Assembly: GCF_021538675.1 (NCBI RefSeq)
Contig: NZ_JAJUKH010000012.1
Coordinates: forward strand, 94,614-158,613
Direction: 5' to 3'
Length of the DNA stretch: 64,000 nt
Source of the DNA: Paenarthrobacter sp. AR 02
GTDB lineage: Bacteria > Actinomycetota > Actinomycetes > Actinomycetales > Micrococcaceae
The position numbers and the translations under genes are program-made. This document shows positions 7,701 through 16,791 of this stretch, in pieces. Numbering within the stretch: the first letter of the stretch is position 1; every line of letters begins with the position of its first letter. The notes beneath the pieces are model-generated. The model was not told where the DNA came from and made no database searches. It saw only the letters and a list, made by a program, of their open reading frames with translations.

Positions 7701-9092
7701 CTAGGGGAGATCGGCCTGCCGCCGCCAGGCCAACACCGAGGATCCGTACCTTACGGGCGGCTCCCGGTACATCAGCTGCGTGCCTCCCACCAGGAGGGGC
7801 GGCGCCACGTACTTGAGAGTCCCATAGGGACTGTCCGTGACAACGACGTCAGGTTCCGGCAGCGGACCGGTTGCAACATCCCCGTAGTCCCGGGGCAGGG
7901 CAAAAAGTTCCTCGGCGGTCCGCGCCAGTGACATCCTGGCCACCCCACCGCGTCCTGTATGAAGCCGTTCGCCCAGCAAAGCGATGACGGCGGCAGCCAG
8001 TCCGTACCCTGTGGCATGGTCCAGCGCCTGGACAGGCAAGGCGCCGGGCTTCCACCCTGCGTCGTCGTGCTGACTGTATCGTTCGGCGATCCCCGTCGCT
8101 GCCTGGACCAGACTGTCGAATCCGCGTCGCCCCTTCCACGGTCCGCCCTGGCCCCACGCCGTCAAGGTGGCGACGACGAGGCCGGGCCTGCCAGCCAACA
8201 GCGCACCGGGCCCCAGACCGAAACGGTCCAGGCCGCCGTCGTGGTATCCCGTGACCACAACGTCGGCCGAAGCAACCAGCCCGTTGATGACGCCCAAGTC
8301 CGCGGTCCGGCCGAGATCCGCCTCGGCGCTTCGCTTATCGAAACCTGAATCGACGAAAGCGTCCGTCAATTCCGGAAGCTGGGGCGGGTCGATGCGTAGT
8401 ACGTCCGCGCCGAGGGCCCCCAGGAGCCGAGTTGCGGTGGGGCCGGCAATGACACGGGTCAGGTCCAGGACCCGTAATCCGTCCAGCGGCAGCCTTGGGT
8501 TGCCGGCAGGAAACCACGCCGTCCGGTGCAAGGCGGCAGCATGCTCAGCCGAAGATTCGATGTCGATCCAGCCGCCGGAGGCCGCCGCATGATGCATCGG
8601 CGAGGCGAGCCATTCGGTGCGGCTCCGGACGGCCGCAGCCACGCCCTTGTTGGCCACGATCGCGGCCTCGGCCTCCAGGGAGGTCATCGACAAGAGCGTA
8701 CGGTCCACGTCCTGTGGGCTGGTCGCTGAAAGGGCTTCCAGCAAACGGGCAGCATGGTGGGGATAGTTGGCGTGAAGGCGGATCCAGCCATCCTTCGTGG
8801 GCCTGAAGCCCGACATCGGAGCAAAGCCCACTGGTTTCTGCCCAGCGATTCTCAGGTGCCCCAGTGAATCGAATGCAGCCGCCGCAGGAGCGGCTGAGGT
8901 GGAATACCTGCCGGGAGATCCGGTGAGTGCGTTGAGCGCAGTTGCCACCGCTTGGACTGAGCCGAGCGCGAGGCCTTCGACGTCCAATGCACCACCCCAC
9001 CACCGGCGCGGACCGTCGCAAGCAGCGGGAGGCACTTCAACCAATGCCTCAAGTTTCCGCAGGCCTGCACCGAGGTCGGGGATGGTTCCCAT
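7701..9092 (-). CDS. CaiB/BaiF (class III) CoA transferase, unusual domain order
   Basis: 463 residues. The classic N-terminal family motif (PLDGLRVLDLTRVIAGPTA, then LGADVLRIDPP) appears in the middle, from about residue 205, and is followed by the catalytic-Asp region GFDSLVQAATGIA and GRGGVARMSL. The preceding 200 residues (DGWIRLHANYPHH, RSRTEWLASP) look like the C-terminal half of ordinary CaiB proteins, as if the two halves were exchanged. The family moves CoA between carboxylates; substrate unknown. It lies 11 bases after the helicase gene and 13 before the GNAT gene. Confidence 0.88.
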   Translation of the reverse strand: MGTIPDLGAGLRKLEALVEVPPAACDGPRRWWGGALDVEGLALGSVQAVATALNALTGSPGRYSTSAAPAAAAFDSLGHLRIAGQKPVGFAPMSGFRPTKDGWIRLHANYPHHAARLLEALSATSPQDVDRTLLSMTSLEAEAAIVANKGVAAAVRSRTEWLASPMHHAAASGGWIDIESSAEHAAALHRTAWFPAGNPRLPLDGLRVLDLTRVIAGPTATRLLGALGADVLRIDPPQLPELTDAFVDSGFDKRSAEADLGRTADLGVINGLVASADVVVTGYHDGGLDRFGLGPGALLAGRPGLVVATLTAWGQGGPWKGRRGFDSLVQAATGIAERYSQHDDAGWKPGALPVQALDHATGYGLAAAVIALLGERLHTGRGGVARMSLARTAEELFALPRDYGDVATGPLPEPDVVVTDSPYGTLKYVAPPLLVGGTQLMYREPPVRYGSSVLAWRRQADLP

Positions 9093-9103
9093 GGGATTCC
9101 CGC

Positions 9104-11638
9104 TCAGAGCCTGTTGACGTCCGTCACGCGGACCACTGCAGTGCCGGACTCGTCGGAGGCTGCCAGGTCCACTTCGGCCGATATGCCCCAGTCGTGGTTG
9201 CCTGCCGGGTCATCGAAGATTTGCCGGACCTTCCACGTGCCGGGCTCTTCGGTGATGATGAGCAAACCGGGTCCGCGCGCGTCGGGTCCGGTGCCGATGT
9301 CGTCGTGTTCGTCAAAGTAATCGTCCAACACGTCTTCCCAACGCCCGGCATCCCAGCCGGCATCGGCGTCGAGTTCGCCCAAGGCACTGGAATCCTCGTC
9401 GGCGAAAAGTTCGACCCTGCGGAACATCTCGTTACGGACCATTACCCGGAAAGCCCGGATATTGGACGTCAGCGACGGAGGCGGGGGCGGTGGCGCATCG
9501 TGCGGCGTTGGGGCAGCCCCTGAGGTGAGTTCTTCCCATTCATCCAGCAAGCTGGAGTCCACCTGGCGCACCAGTTCCCCCAGCCATGCGATCAGGTCTT
9601 CGAGATCCTCACGGAGCAGGTCCTGGGGAACGGTCTGCCGGAGGGCCCGGAAACCGTCCGCCAGATAACGGAGGACGATGCCCTCCGAACGCGCCAAGCC
9701 GTAGAACTGGACGAACTCCCCGAAGTTCATGGCGCGCTCATACATGTCACGGATGATCGATTTCGGTGCGAGCTCAAAGTCGCCAACCCATGGGGCTGCC
9801 TTGCGGTACACCTCGAAGGCTTCGCCCAGGATTTCGGCCAACGGCATGGGGTAGGTTACTTCGTCGAGCATGGCCATGCGCTGGTCGTACTCGATGCCGT
9901 CAGCCTTCATGGCCGCAACAGCTTCACCCCGTGCCTTCTTTTGCTGGGCGGAGAGTATTTGCCGTGGCTTCTCAAGCGTTGACTCGATCACGGAAACAAC
10001 ATCAAGGGCGTACGACGGCGACTCCGGATCAAGCAACTCCAACGCGGCAAGGGCGAAGGGAGACAACGGCTGGTTCAGTGCAAAGTTGGCCTGCAGGTGC
10101 ACTGTGAGGCGAACCGAGCGCCCCTCGGCTTCCTGCTGGTCCTCAGGGATCCGTTCAACAACTCCTGCTGCCAGGAGCTCACGGTAGGTTCCCAAGGCTT
10201 TCTTCATCAGTTTCAGCTGCGCGGGCCGGCTCTCATGGTTTTCGCTCAGAAGCCTGCGGGTTGCCTGGAACGGGTCACCCGGACGTTCCATGAGATTCAG
10301 GAGCATCGCGTGGGTGACGGTGAAGCTGGACGTCAGCGGCTCCGGTATGGACTCCACCAGTTTGTTGAACGTCGGCTCGCCCCAGGAAACAAACCCCTCC
10401 GGCGGTTTCTTCTTGACCACCTGGCGCAGCTTCTTTTGGTCGTCGCCGAACTTGGCCGTGGCCTTGGCCATGGCTTTGGTGTTCTCCACCACGTGTTCGG
10501 GAGCCTGGACCACCACCGTGCCTGCAGTGTCGTAGCCGGCACGGCCTGCGCGGCCGGCGATCTGGTGGAACTCACGGGAGTTCAGGGGGCGGGTTCGAAC
10601 GCCGTCGTATTTACTTAGGGCCGTCAACAGCACAGTGCGGATGGGCACATTGATGCCAACACCCAACGTGTCAGTGCCGCAAATAACCTTCAGGAGTCCT
10701 GCTTGGGCCAGTTGCTCCACCAAGCGGCGATACTTCGGAAGCATTCCGGCGTGGTGGACGCCGATGCCGTGGCGGACCAGCCTGTTGAGGGTCTTTCCGA
10801 ATCCGGCGGCAAACCTGAAGCCCGCGATGAGTTCAGCGATCCGGTCCTTCTCGTCACGGCTGCACATGTTGATGCTCATGAGGTTCTGGGCGCGCTCAAT
10901 GGCTTCGGCTTGGCTGAAGTGGACCACATACACCGGAACCTGCTTGGTGGCGAGCAGCTCCTCAAGGGTCTCGTGGACAGGCGTCACCTGGTAGTAGTAG
11001 TGCAGCGGGATGGGGCGTTCGGCCGAGCTCACAGTGGTGGTGGAGCGGCCGGTGAGATCCGTCAGGCCGGCCTCGAAGCGCGTCACATCGCCCAACGTCG
11101 CGGACATAAGGAGGAACTGGGCCTGGGGGAGTTCCAGCAATGGCACCTGCCAGGCCCACCCCCGTTGCGGGTCGGAGTAAAAGTGGAACTCGTCCATGAT
11201 GACGGAGCCCAGCTCGGCAGAAGCACCCTCGCGGAGGGCGATGTTCGCGAGGATCTCAGCTGTACAGCAAATGATCGGCGCATCCTGGTTCACCCCGGAG
11301 TCACCGGTGATCATGCCAACGTTCTCTGCGCCGAAAATGTCGCACAGGGCGAAGAACTTTTCCGACACCAGCGCCTTGATGGGGGCGGTGTAGTAGCTCC
11401 GTTGGCCGCGCGCCATGGCTTCGAAGTGCGCAGCGATCGCCACCAGGGACTTTCCGGAGCCCGTGGGAGTGGCAAGGATGACGTTGGCGCCCGAGGCGAG
11501 CTCCATGATCGCTTCGTCCTGGGCCGGGTACAGCTGAAGCCCGCGGCTCTCCGTCCACTCCACGAACCGTGTGTATATTTCGTCCGGGTCCAGGGGACCG
11601 GTATCGGGGGAACCGGGAAGCTGCTCAAGAAGTTTCAT
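9104..11638 (-). CDS. Ski2-like DEAD/DEAH-box helicase (DUF3516 type)
   Basis: An 844-residue superfamily 2 helicase: motif I ATPTGSGKS (56-64), motif II DEFH (149-152), SATLG, and motif VI QIAGRAGRAG. These match Ski2/Mtr4-like RNA helicases. The long C-terminal region resembles the actinobacterial DUF3516 extension. A proline-rich stretch (DAPPPPPPS) lies near the end. I chose ATG 11638; a GTG at 11662 would add eight residues without a better ribosome site. First gene of the leftward operon, divergent from the methyltransferase gene 70 bases away. RNA processing is the likely role, but the target is unknown. Confidence 0.92.
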   Translation of the reverse strand: MKLLEQLPGSPDTGPLDPDEIYTRFVEWTESRGLQLYPAQDEAIMELASGANVILATPTGSGKSLVAIAAHFEAMARGQRSYYTAPIKALVSEKFFALCDIFGAENVGMITGDSGVNQDAPIICCTAEILANIALREGASAELGSVIMDEFHFYSDPQRGWAWQVPLLELPQAQFLLMSATLGDVTRFEAGLTDLTGRSTTTVSSAERPIPLHYYYQVTPVHETLEELLATKQVPVYVVHFSQAEAIERAQNLMSINMCSRDEKDRIAELIAGFRFAAGFGKTLNRLVRHGIGVHHAGMLPKYRRLVEQLAQAGLLKVICGTDTLGVGINVPIRTVLLTALSKYDGVRTRPLNSREFHQIAGRAGRAGYDTAGTVVVQAPEHVVENTKAMAKATAKFGDDQKKLRQVVKKKPPEGFVSWGEPTFNKLVESIPEPLTSSFTVTHAMLLNLMERPGDPFQATRRLLSENHESRPAQLKLMKKALGTYRELLAAGVVERIPEDQQEAEGRSVRLTVHLQANFALNQPLSPFALAALELLDPESPSYALDVVSVIESTLEKPRQILSAQQKKARGEAVAAMKADGIEYDQRMAMLDEVTYPMPLAEILGEAFEVYRKAAPWVGDFELAPKSIIRDMYERAMNFGEFVQFYGLARSEGIVLRYLADGFRALRQTVPQDLLREDLEDLIAWLGELVRQVDSSLLDEWEELTSGAAPTPHDAPPPPPPSLTSNIRAFRVMVRNEMFRRVELFADEDSSALGELDADAGWDAGRWEDVLDDYFDEHDDIGTGPDARGPGLLIITEEPGTWKVRQIFDDPAGNHDWGISAEVDLAASDESGTAVVRVTDVNRL

Positions 11639-11708
11639 TGGTTTCCAGCTTAGTGCCCGCACGGTTTAGGCTCGGCCCAGCAGCGATGCCAGAAGCGAGG
11701 AGGCTCTA

Positions 11709-12485
11709 ATGAAGTGGGACCCGTCCAAATACATCGAGTTCGGTAACCACCGGGACAGGCCGTTCCATGACCTCGTGGGGAGGGTCCAGGCCAGTCACCC
11801 GCGCAAGGTGGTGGATCTCGGTTGCGGCCCCGGAAACCTGACGGCGACGCTGACCGATCGCTGGCCTGGAGCCCGCGTGGTAGGTATTGACTCCTCTGCC
11901 GACATGCTAAGCAAAGCCGAATCGTTGGCGAAAGACACCGCGCAGTTGTCGTTCCAGCTTGGCGACATCGCACAGTGGGAACCGGATGCGGATACTGATG
12001 TGGTTGTCACGAACGCCGCACTCCAATGGGTACCGGGGCATCAGGAGATGGTGTTTGCTTGGCTGCGCGACCTCAAACCCGGCGCATGGTTCGCCATGCA
12101 GGTACCGGGAAATTTCACTTCTCCGTCCCATGCACTGATGCGCGGACTTGCGGAGTCACCCCGCTGGTCGCCCCACTTGTCGGGCGTCCTTCGGCACGAT
12201 GGCGCGGTAGGCAGTCCTGCGGACTACCTGGGGATCATGCTCGACGCCGGTTGTACGGCTGACGCTTGGGAGACCACCTACCAGCAGGTACTGACCGGCG
12301 AAGACCCTGTTCTGGAGTGGGTCCGCGGCACGGGCTTGCGACCTGTGCTGGCGGCTTTGTCCGCGGAGGAAGCCGCAGACTTCGAGCAGGAATACGCCGC
12401 GATGCTGCGGGAAGCTTATCCGGCCACGAAACACGGCACAGTTTTTCCTTTCCGGCGGATCTTTGCGGTCGCGCGCAAGAATTGA
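11709..12485 (+). CDS. tam: Trans-aconitate methyltransferase-like SAM-dependent methyltransferase
   Basis: A 258-residue class I methyltransferase with the SAM-binding motif VVDLGCGPGNLT (about 35-46) and the acidic residue ending beta-2 (GIDSSADM). The opening (MKWDPSKYIEFG) and the pattern TNAALQWVPGHQ and GAWFAMQVPGN are characteristic of Tam, which methylates trans-aconitate, a spontaneous inhibitor of aconitase. A strong ribosome site (gaggagg) precedes the ATG. Confidence 0.92.
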   Translation: MKWDPSKYIEFGNHRDRPFHDLVGRVQASHPRKVVDLGCGPGNLTATLTDRWPGARVVGIDSSADMLSKAESLAKDTAQLSFQLGDIAQWEPDADTDVVVTNAALQWVPGHQEMVFAWLRDLKPGAWFAMQVPGNFTSPSHALMRGLAESPRWSPHLSGVLRHDGAVGSPADYLGIMLDAGCTADAWETTYQQVLTGEDPVLEWVRGTGLRPVLAALSAEEAADFEQEYAAMLREAYPATKHGTVFPFRRIFAVARKN

Positions 12486-12538
12486 ACCCCGGATTGCCGC
12501 CAATTCCAGCAGCCGACAGTTTCCCCCGCCGGACCGGC

Positions 12539-12567
12539 TTGTCCCGTACCGGCGTCGCTGGTCTAAT
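12539..12567 (+). promoter_or_regulatory. Promoter TTGTCC-N17-TCTAAT for the GntR gene
   Basis: A -35-like TTGTCC (12539-12544) and a -10-like TCTAAT (12562-12567) are separated by 17 bases in the 154-base gap after tam. A leader of about 65 bases would precede the GntR start. Nothing else is evident in this gap. Confidence 0.45.
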
Positions 12568-12639
12568 TTTCGACATGGACCATGGACGTTTCGAACCCCT
12601 CACGCCGCGCACGACGCCGGTGACCGGCCGGAGTCACTG

Positions 12640-13020
12640 ATGACTCCTACAGGCGATTTTCCCGGCACCTGGCGTCCCAATACCGGGAGCGCCGTCGCAC
12701 TCTTTGAACAGTTACGCCTTCGGATCATTGAACTCGTGGACTCCGGAATCCTTGCGGTCGGGTCGAAACTTCCTCCCGTTCGAAATCTTGCAGGTGCACT
12801 GGATGTTGCGCCGCATACAGTGGCCCGTGCCTACAAGGAGCTCGAAGCGGCCGGCGTTGTGGCTACCCGGGGGAGGAACGGCACGGTGGTCTGCGCGCGG
12901 GATGACCGATGGGGAGCGCTGGCAGGCGTAGCTGCCGAATATGCGGCCGCCGCAAAAGCACAGGGGGCTTCCTTCGCTGAAGCGGTGCAGCTTTTCGCGG
13001 CCGCCTACGACGCCGACTGA
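12640..13020 (+). CDS. Short GntR-family (YtrA-type) transcriptional regulator
   Basis: 126 residues: a GntR winged helix (LFEQLRLRIIELVDSG, LPPVRNLAGALDVAPHTVARAYKELEAAGVV) plus only about 45 further residues, the layout of the YtrA subgroup. Such regulators often repress ABC transporter genes; no obvious ABC target adjoins it here. ATG chosen because the open frame upstream is not conserved-looking and the promoter lies inside it. Transcribed toward uvrA. Confidence 0.88.
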   Translation: MTPTGDFPGTWRPNTGSAVALFEQLRLRIIELVDSGILAVGSKLPPVRNLAGALDVAPHTVARAYKELEAAGVVATRGRNGTVVCARDDRWGALAGVAAEYAAAAKAQGASFAEAVQLFAAAYDAD

Positions 13021-13056
13021 TACCGATCAGTAGGGTGTGAGGCACGACATGGAAAT

Positions 13057-13072
13057 TCGAAGAAGTTTTCGA
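13057..13072 (+). promoter_or_regulatory. Probable LexA (SOS) box of uvrA
   Basis: TCGAAG-AAGT-TTTCGA matches the actinobacterial LexA consensus TCGAAC-N4-GTTCGA at 10 of 12 positions, and its outer five bases are perfectly symmetric. It ends one base before the uvrA -10 hexamer, so bound LexA would block RNA polymerase. Confidence 0.62.
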
Positions 13073-13073
13073 T

Positions 13074-13079
13074 TAGCAT
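13074..13079 (+). promoter_or_regulatory. -10 element TAGCAT for leaderless uvrA
   Basis: TAGCAT is followed by six bases and then the uvrA GTG. No Shine-Dalgarno lies between. Spacing is identical to that at uvrB and uvrC. Confidence 0.55.
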
Positions 13080-13085
13080 TGGTAG

Positions 13086-16013
13086 GTGCCCAAAGCCTTA
13101 GCTGAAGATACCGCCATCGAATCGCCGAACAGCATCCCAGCCGTTCTTGAAACCAAGCCCGCCAGGCCGGACCTGTCGCGCCTGGTGGTCAAGGGCGCCC
13201 GGGAACACAACCTTCGCAACGTGGACCTGGACCTGCCGCGGGACGCCATGATCGTGTTTACGGGACTCTCGGGTTCCGGCAAGTCATCGCTGGCTTTTGA
13301 CACTATCTTCGCTGAAGGCCAGCGCCGGTACGTGGAATCGCTGTCCGCCTACGCGCGCCAATTCCTCGGCCAGGTGGACAAACCCGATGTCGATTTCATC
13401 GAGGGCCTGTCACCTGCGGTGTCCATCGACCAGAAGTCCACCAGCAAGAATCCGCGCTCCACCGTGGGCACCATCACTGAGATTTACGACTACATGCGGC
13501 TCCTGTGGGCCCGCGTCGGCCGCCCGCACTGCCCAGTGTGCGGCGAGCCGATCACCCGCCAGACTCCCCAGCAAATCGTGGACCAGCTCCTGGAGCTGGA
13601 GACGGGTACGCGCTTCCAGGTCCTCGCACCCGTGGTGCGCGGACGCAAGGGAGAATTCGTTGACCTTTTCAAAGAACTGACCGCCAAGGGCTACTCCCGT
13701 GCCCGCGTGGATGGTGAGCTGGTACAGCTGAGCGATCCTCCCAAGCTGGGCAAGCAGTTCAAACACACCATCGAAGTTGTGGTGGACCGCCTGGTGGTCA
13801 AGGAAGACATCAGCCAACGGCTCACCGACTCTGTCGAAACAGCCCTGGGCTTGGCCGAGGGGCGCGTCCTGGTCGAATTCGTCGACCTCGATGCTGAAGA
13901 TCCTGGACGCATCCGGGCGTTTTCCGAGAACCTGGCCTGCCCCAACGAACATCCCCTGGCCATCGATGAGATCGAGCCACGTTCTTTCTCGTTCAACAAT
14001 CCCTTCGGTGCGTGTTCCGCCTGCAGTGGTATTGGCACCAAGCTTGAAGTCGACGAGGAATTGATAGTTCCTAACCCGGAACTTTCGCTTGGCGAGGGCG
14101 CCATCGCCCCATGGTCGCTGGGTACGGCGACCACCGAATACTGGAACCGCCTCCTGGAGGGCCTGGCCCACGAACTGGGCTTCTCCATGAAGACCTCGTG
14201 GGAGAAACTCCCGAAGGACGTCCGCAACACCGTGCTCCACGGCAAGGACCACAAGGTCGTTGTCCAGTACAAGAACCGTTTCGGCCGGGAGCGCAAGTAC
14301 AGTACCGGCTTCGAAGGCGCCATCCAGTATGTCCACCGGAAGCACGGGGAAACGGACTCGGATTGGGCCCGCGACCGTTACGAAGAATACATGCGCCAAA
14401 TCCCCTGCCCTGAGTGCAATGGCGCCCGCCTGAACCCGGCATCTCTGTCGGTATTGATCAACGGCAAGTCGATCGCCGCAGTCGCAGCCCTGCCAATGCG
14501 GGAGTGCGCGGAGTTCCTGGGCAGCCTGACCCTGACCAACAGGGAGGCGCAGATTGCCAACCAGGTGCTGAAGGAAATCCAGGCCCGGCTGACCTTCCTC
14601 CTGGATGTCGGTTTGGAGTACCTCAACCTCGAACGGCCCTCCGGCACCTTGTCCGGCGGCGAAGCGCAGCGGATCAGGCTGGCAACCCAGATCGGCTCTG
14701 GCCTTGTGGGTGTGCTGTATGTCCTCGACGAGCCATCGATCGGACTCCACCAGCGCGACAACCGCAGGCTCATCGAGACGCTGACGCGCCTCCGGGACCT
14801 CGGTAACACGCTGATTGTCGTGGAGCACGACGAAGACACCATCCACGAGGCCGACTGGGTGGTGGACATCGGACCGGGCGCCGGCGAGCACGGCGGCCAG
14901 GTTGTGCACTCCGGAACCTACAAAGAGCTCCTGGCGAACACCGAATCGCTGACTGGCGATTACCTGTCTGGCCGCCGCACCATCGACATCCCCAAGAAGC
15001 GTCGTAAATACGACAAAAAGCGCGAATTGAAGGTTGTTGGCGCCCGGGAGAACAACCTCAACAACGTTGACGCGACGTTCCCCCTGGGACTCTTCACCGC
15101 CGTCACAGGTGTCAGCGGTTCCGGCAAGTCCACCCTGGTGAACGAGATCCTCTATAAGGTGCTGGCCAATAAGCTCAACGGCGCCAAGCAGGTCGCCGGT
15201 CGCCACAAGACCGTGACGGGGCTGGAGCACCTGGACAAGGTGGTCCACGTCGACCAGAGTCCCATCGGCCGCACGCCCCGGTCCAACCCGGCAACGTATA
15301 CCGGTGTGTTCGACAACATCCGCAAGCTGTTCGCAGAGACCACCGAAGCCAAGGTCCGGGGCTACCAGCCGGGACGGTTCTCCTTCAACGTCAAGGGTGG
15401 GCGCTGTGAAGCCTGCTCCGGTGACGGCACCTTGAAGATCGAAATGAACTTCCTTCCGGACGTTTACGTTCCCTGCGAAGTGTGCCATGGAGCCCGCTAC
15501 AACCGGGAAACCCTTGAGGTCCACTACAAGGGCAAGACGATCGCCGACGTCCTCAACATGCCCATCGAGGAAGGCGCGGAATTCTTTGCGGCCTTCACCC
15601 CCATCGCGCGGCACCTGAGGACCCTGGTGGACGTTGGCCTGGGCTATGTACGGCTCGGCCAGCCTGCCACCACGTTGTCCGGGGGCGAGGCACAGCGCGT
15701 CAAGCTGGCAGCCGAACTCCAGAAGCGCTCTAACGGCAGGAGCATCTACGTCCTGGATGAGCCCACCACCGGGCTCCACTTCGAGGACATCCGGAAGCTC
15801 CTGATGGTTCTCCAAGGCCTGGTGGACAAGGGCAACACCGTTATCACCATTGAACACAACCTGGACGTCATCAAGTCTGCTGACTGGATTGTGGACCTTG
15901 GCCCCAACGGTGGATCCGGCGGTGGCCGGATTATTGCCACGGGAACACCCGAGCAAGTGGCTAAATCCACGGAGAGCCACACCGCGACATTCCTGGCCGA
16001 GATTCTGGGATAG
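13086..16013 (+). CDS. uvrA: Excinuclease ABC subunit A
   Basis: UvrA dimers find distorted DNA and load UvrB. At 975 residues it is full length. The two ABC halves are visible: P-loops GLSGSGKS (60-67) and GVSGSGKS (675-682), and signatures LSGGEAQRIRL and LSGGEAQRVKL. CxxC zinc modules include ACSAC in the first half and a CxxC-X20-CxxC zinc finger (CEAC to CEVC) in the second. GTG start with leaderless spacing, under a likely SOS box. A hairpin follows the stop. Confidence 0.98.
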   Translation: MPKALAEDTAIESPNSIPAVLETKPARPDLSRLVVKGAREHNLRNVDLDLPRDAMIVFTGLSGSGKSSLAFDTIFAEGQRRYVESLSAYARQFLGQVDKPDVDFIEGLSPAVSIDQKSTSKNPRSTVGTITEIYDYMRLLWARVGRPHCPVCGEPITRQTPQQIVDQLLELETGTRFQVLAPVVRGRKGEFVDLFKELTAKGYSRARVDGELVQLSDPPKLGKQFKHTIEVVVDRLVVKEDISQRLTDSVETALGLAEGRVLVEFVDLDAEDPGRIRAFSENLACPNEHPLAIDEIEPRSFSFNNPFGACSACSGIGTKLEVDEELIVPNPELSLGEGAIAPWSLGTATTEYWNRLLEGLAHELGFSMKTSWEKLPKDVRNTVLHGKDHKVVVQYKNRFGRERKYSTGFEGAIQYVHRKHGETDSDWARDRYEEYMRQIPCPECNGARLNPASLSVLINGKSIAAVAALPMRECAEFLGSLTLTNREAQIANQVLKEIQARLTFLLDVGLEYLNLERPSGTLSGGEAQRIRLATQIGSGLVGVLYVLDEPSIGLHQRDNRRLIETLTRLRDLGNTLIVVEHDEDTIHEADWVVDIGPGAGEHGGQVVHSGTYKELLANTESLTGDYLSGRRTIDIPKKRRKYDKKRELKVVGARENNLNNVDATFPLGLFTAVTGVSGSGKSTLVNEILYKVLANKLNGAKQVAGRHKTVTGLEHLDKVVHVDQSPIGRTPRSNPATYTGVFDNIRKLFAETTEAKVRGYQPGRFSFNVKGGRCEACSGDGTLKIEMNFLPDVYVPCEVCHGARYNRETLEVHYKGKTIADVLNMPIEEGAEFFAAFTPIARHLRTLVDVGLGYVRLGQPATTLSGGEAQRVKLAAELQKRSNGRSIYVLDEPTTGLHFEDIRKLLMVLQGLVDKGNTVITIEHNLDVIKSADWIVDLGPNGGSGGGRIIATGTPEQVAKSTESHTATFLAEILG

Positions 16014-16023
16014 AAGTATTCCG

Positions 16024-16056
16024 GTAGCGGCATGCGAGTTTCAGGCATGCCGCTAC
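16024..16056 (+). terminator. Terminator-like hairpin after uvrA
   Basis: A perfect 12-bp inverted repeat (gtagcggcatgc / gcatgccgctac) with a 9-base loop. No T-run follows. It ends 18 bases before the next start codon, so it may attenuate rather than fully stop transcription. Confidence 0.6.
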
Positions 16057-16074
16057 TCGTGAGAAACTAACCCG

Positions 16075-16791
16075 GTGACTCAAACAAAGGTGCCCGTAAT
16101 ATTCGATCTGGACGGCACCCTTGTCGATCCTGCCGGCGGCATAACCGGGGGAATCTCTGCCGCCCTCAGGGAAATGGACCTTCCTGTTCCAGGGCAGGCA
16201 GTCCTGAATTCCATGGTGGGCCCCAAGCTCAGTGATTCGCTCCTGCATTTGGCCAATGTCCCCACAGAATTGGTGGACGAGGTCATTGACCGCTATCGGC
16301 GCCACTACAAGGAAAGCGGAATCGCCCAGAGCAAGCTTTATCCGGGTATCCACGATCTTCTTCAGGACTTTGCTGAGTCCGGCCGTCCAGTGGCAGTAGC
16401 TACCCAGAAACCACAGTCCATTGCCCGCCTTGTCCTGGAGCATCACGGGATTGCCGGTTTCTTCGTCTCCATAAGGGGCGCGGCTGACGACGAGTCCTTG
16501 GGCGCCAACACTGCTTCCGGCAAGGTTGAAATCGTGGGCGCTGCCCTGGCCGACCTGCACTCGCAACCCGCGGTCATGGTGGGGGACAGGCATCAGGACG
16601 TCGCAGGTGCCATGGCCAACGGGCTGGACTGCATCGGCGTCGGTTGGGGTTTTGCCCCCGACGGCGAACTCGAGCAGGCCGGGGCAGTGGCCGTGGTGGG
16701 CACCGCGCTCGAACTGAAAAGCACAATTGAAGAACTTGACGCTGTCCGCGCGGCAGCCCTGAGCGAGGTACAAAACGATGGCAGTATTTGA
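16075..16791 (+). CDS. HAD-family phosphatase (Gph/phosphoglycolate phosphatase-like)
   Basis: 238 residues with HAD motif I FDLDGTLVD (Asp11 nucleophile, Asp13), a helical cap domain, and motif IV VGDRHQDVAGAMANG. It resembles phosphoglycolate phosphatases and PpaX-like enzymes; the exact phosphoester is unknown. GTG start without a Shine-Dalgarno; GAAACT lies six bases upstream and could be a weak leaderless -10. It overlaps the acyltransferase gene by 14 bases, so the two are probably coupled. Confidence 0.88.
   Translation: MTQTKVPVIFDLDGTLVDPAGGITGGISAALREMDLPVPGQAVLNSMVGPKLSDSLLHLANVPTELVDEVIDRYRRHYKESGIAQSKLYPGIHDLLQDFAESGRPVAVATQKPQSIARLVLEHHGIAGFFVSIRGAADDESLGANTASGKVEIVGAALADLHSQPAVMVGDRHQDVAGAMANGLDCIGVGWGFAPDGELEQAGAVAVVGTALELKSTIEELDAVRAAALSEVQNDGSI

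Noticed and set aside
13410..15980. 856-codon open frame antisense to uvrA
   Set aside because: Same reason: third-position GC bias keeps the opposite strand open; UvrA motifs are all on the plus strand.
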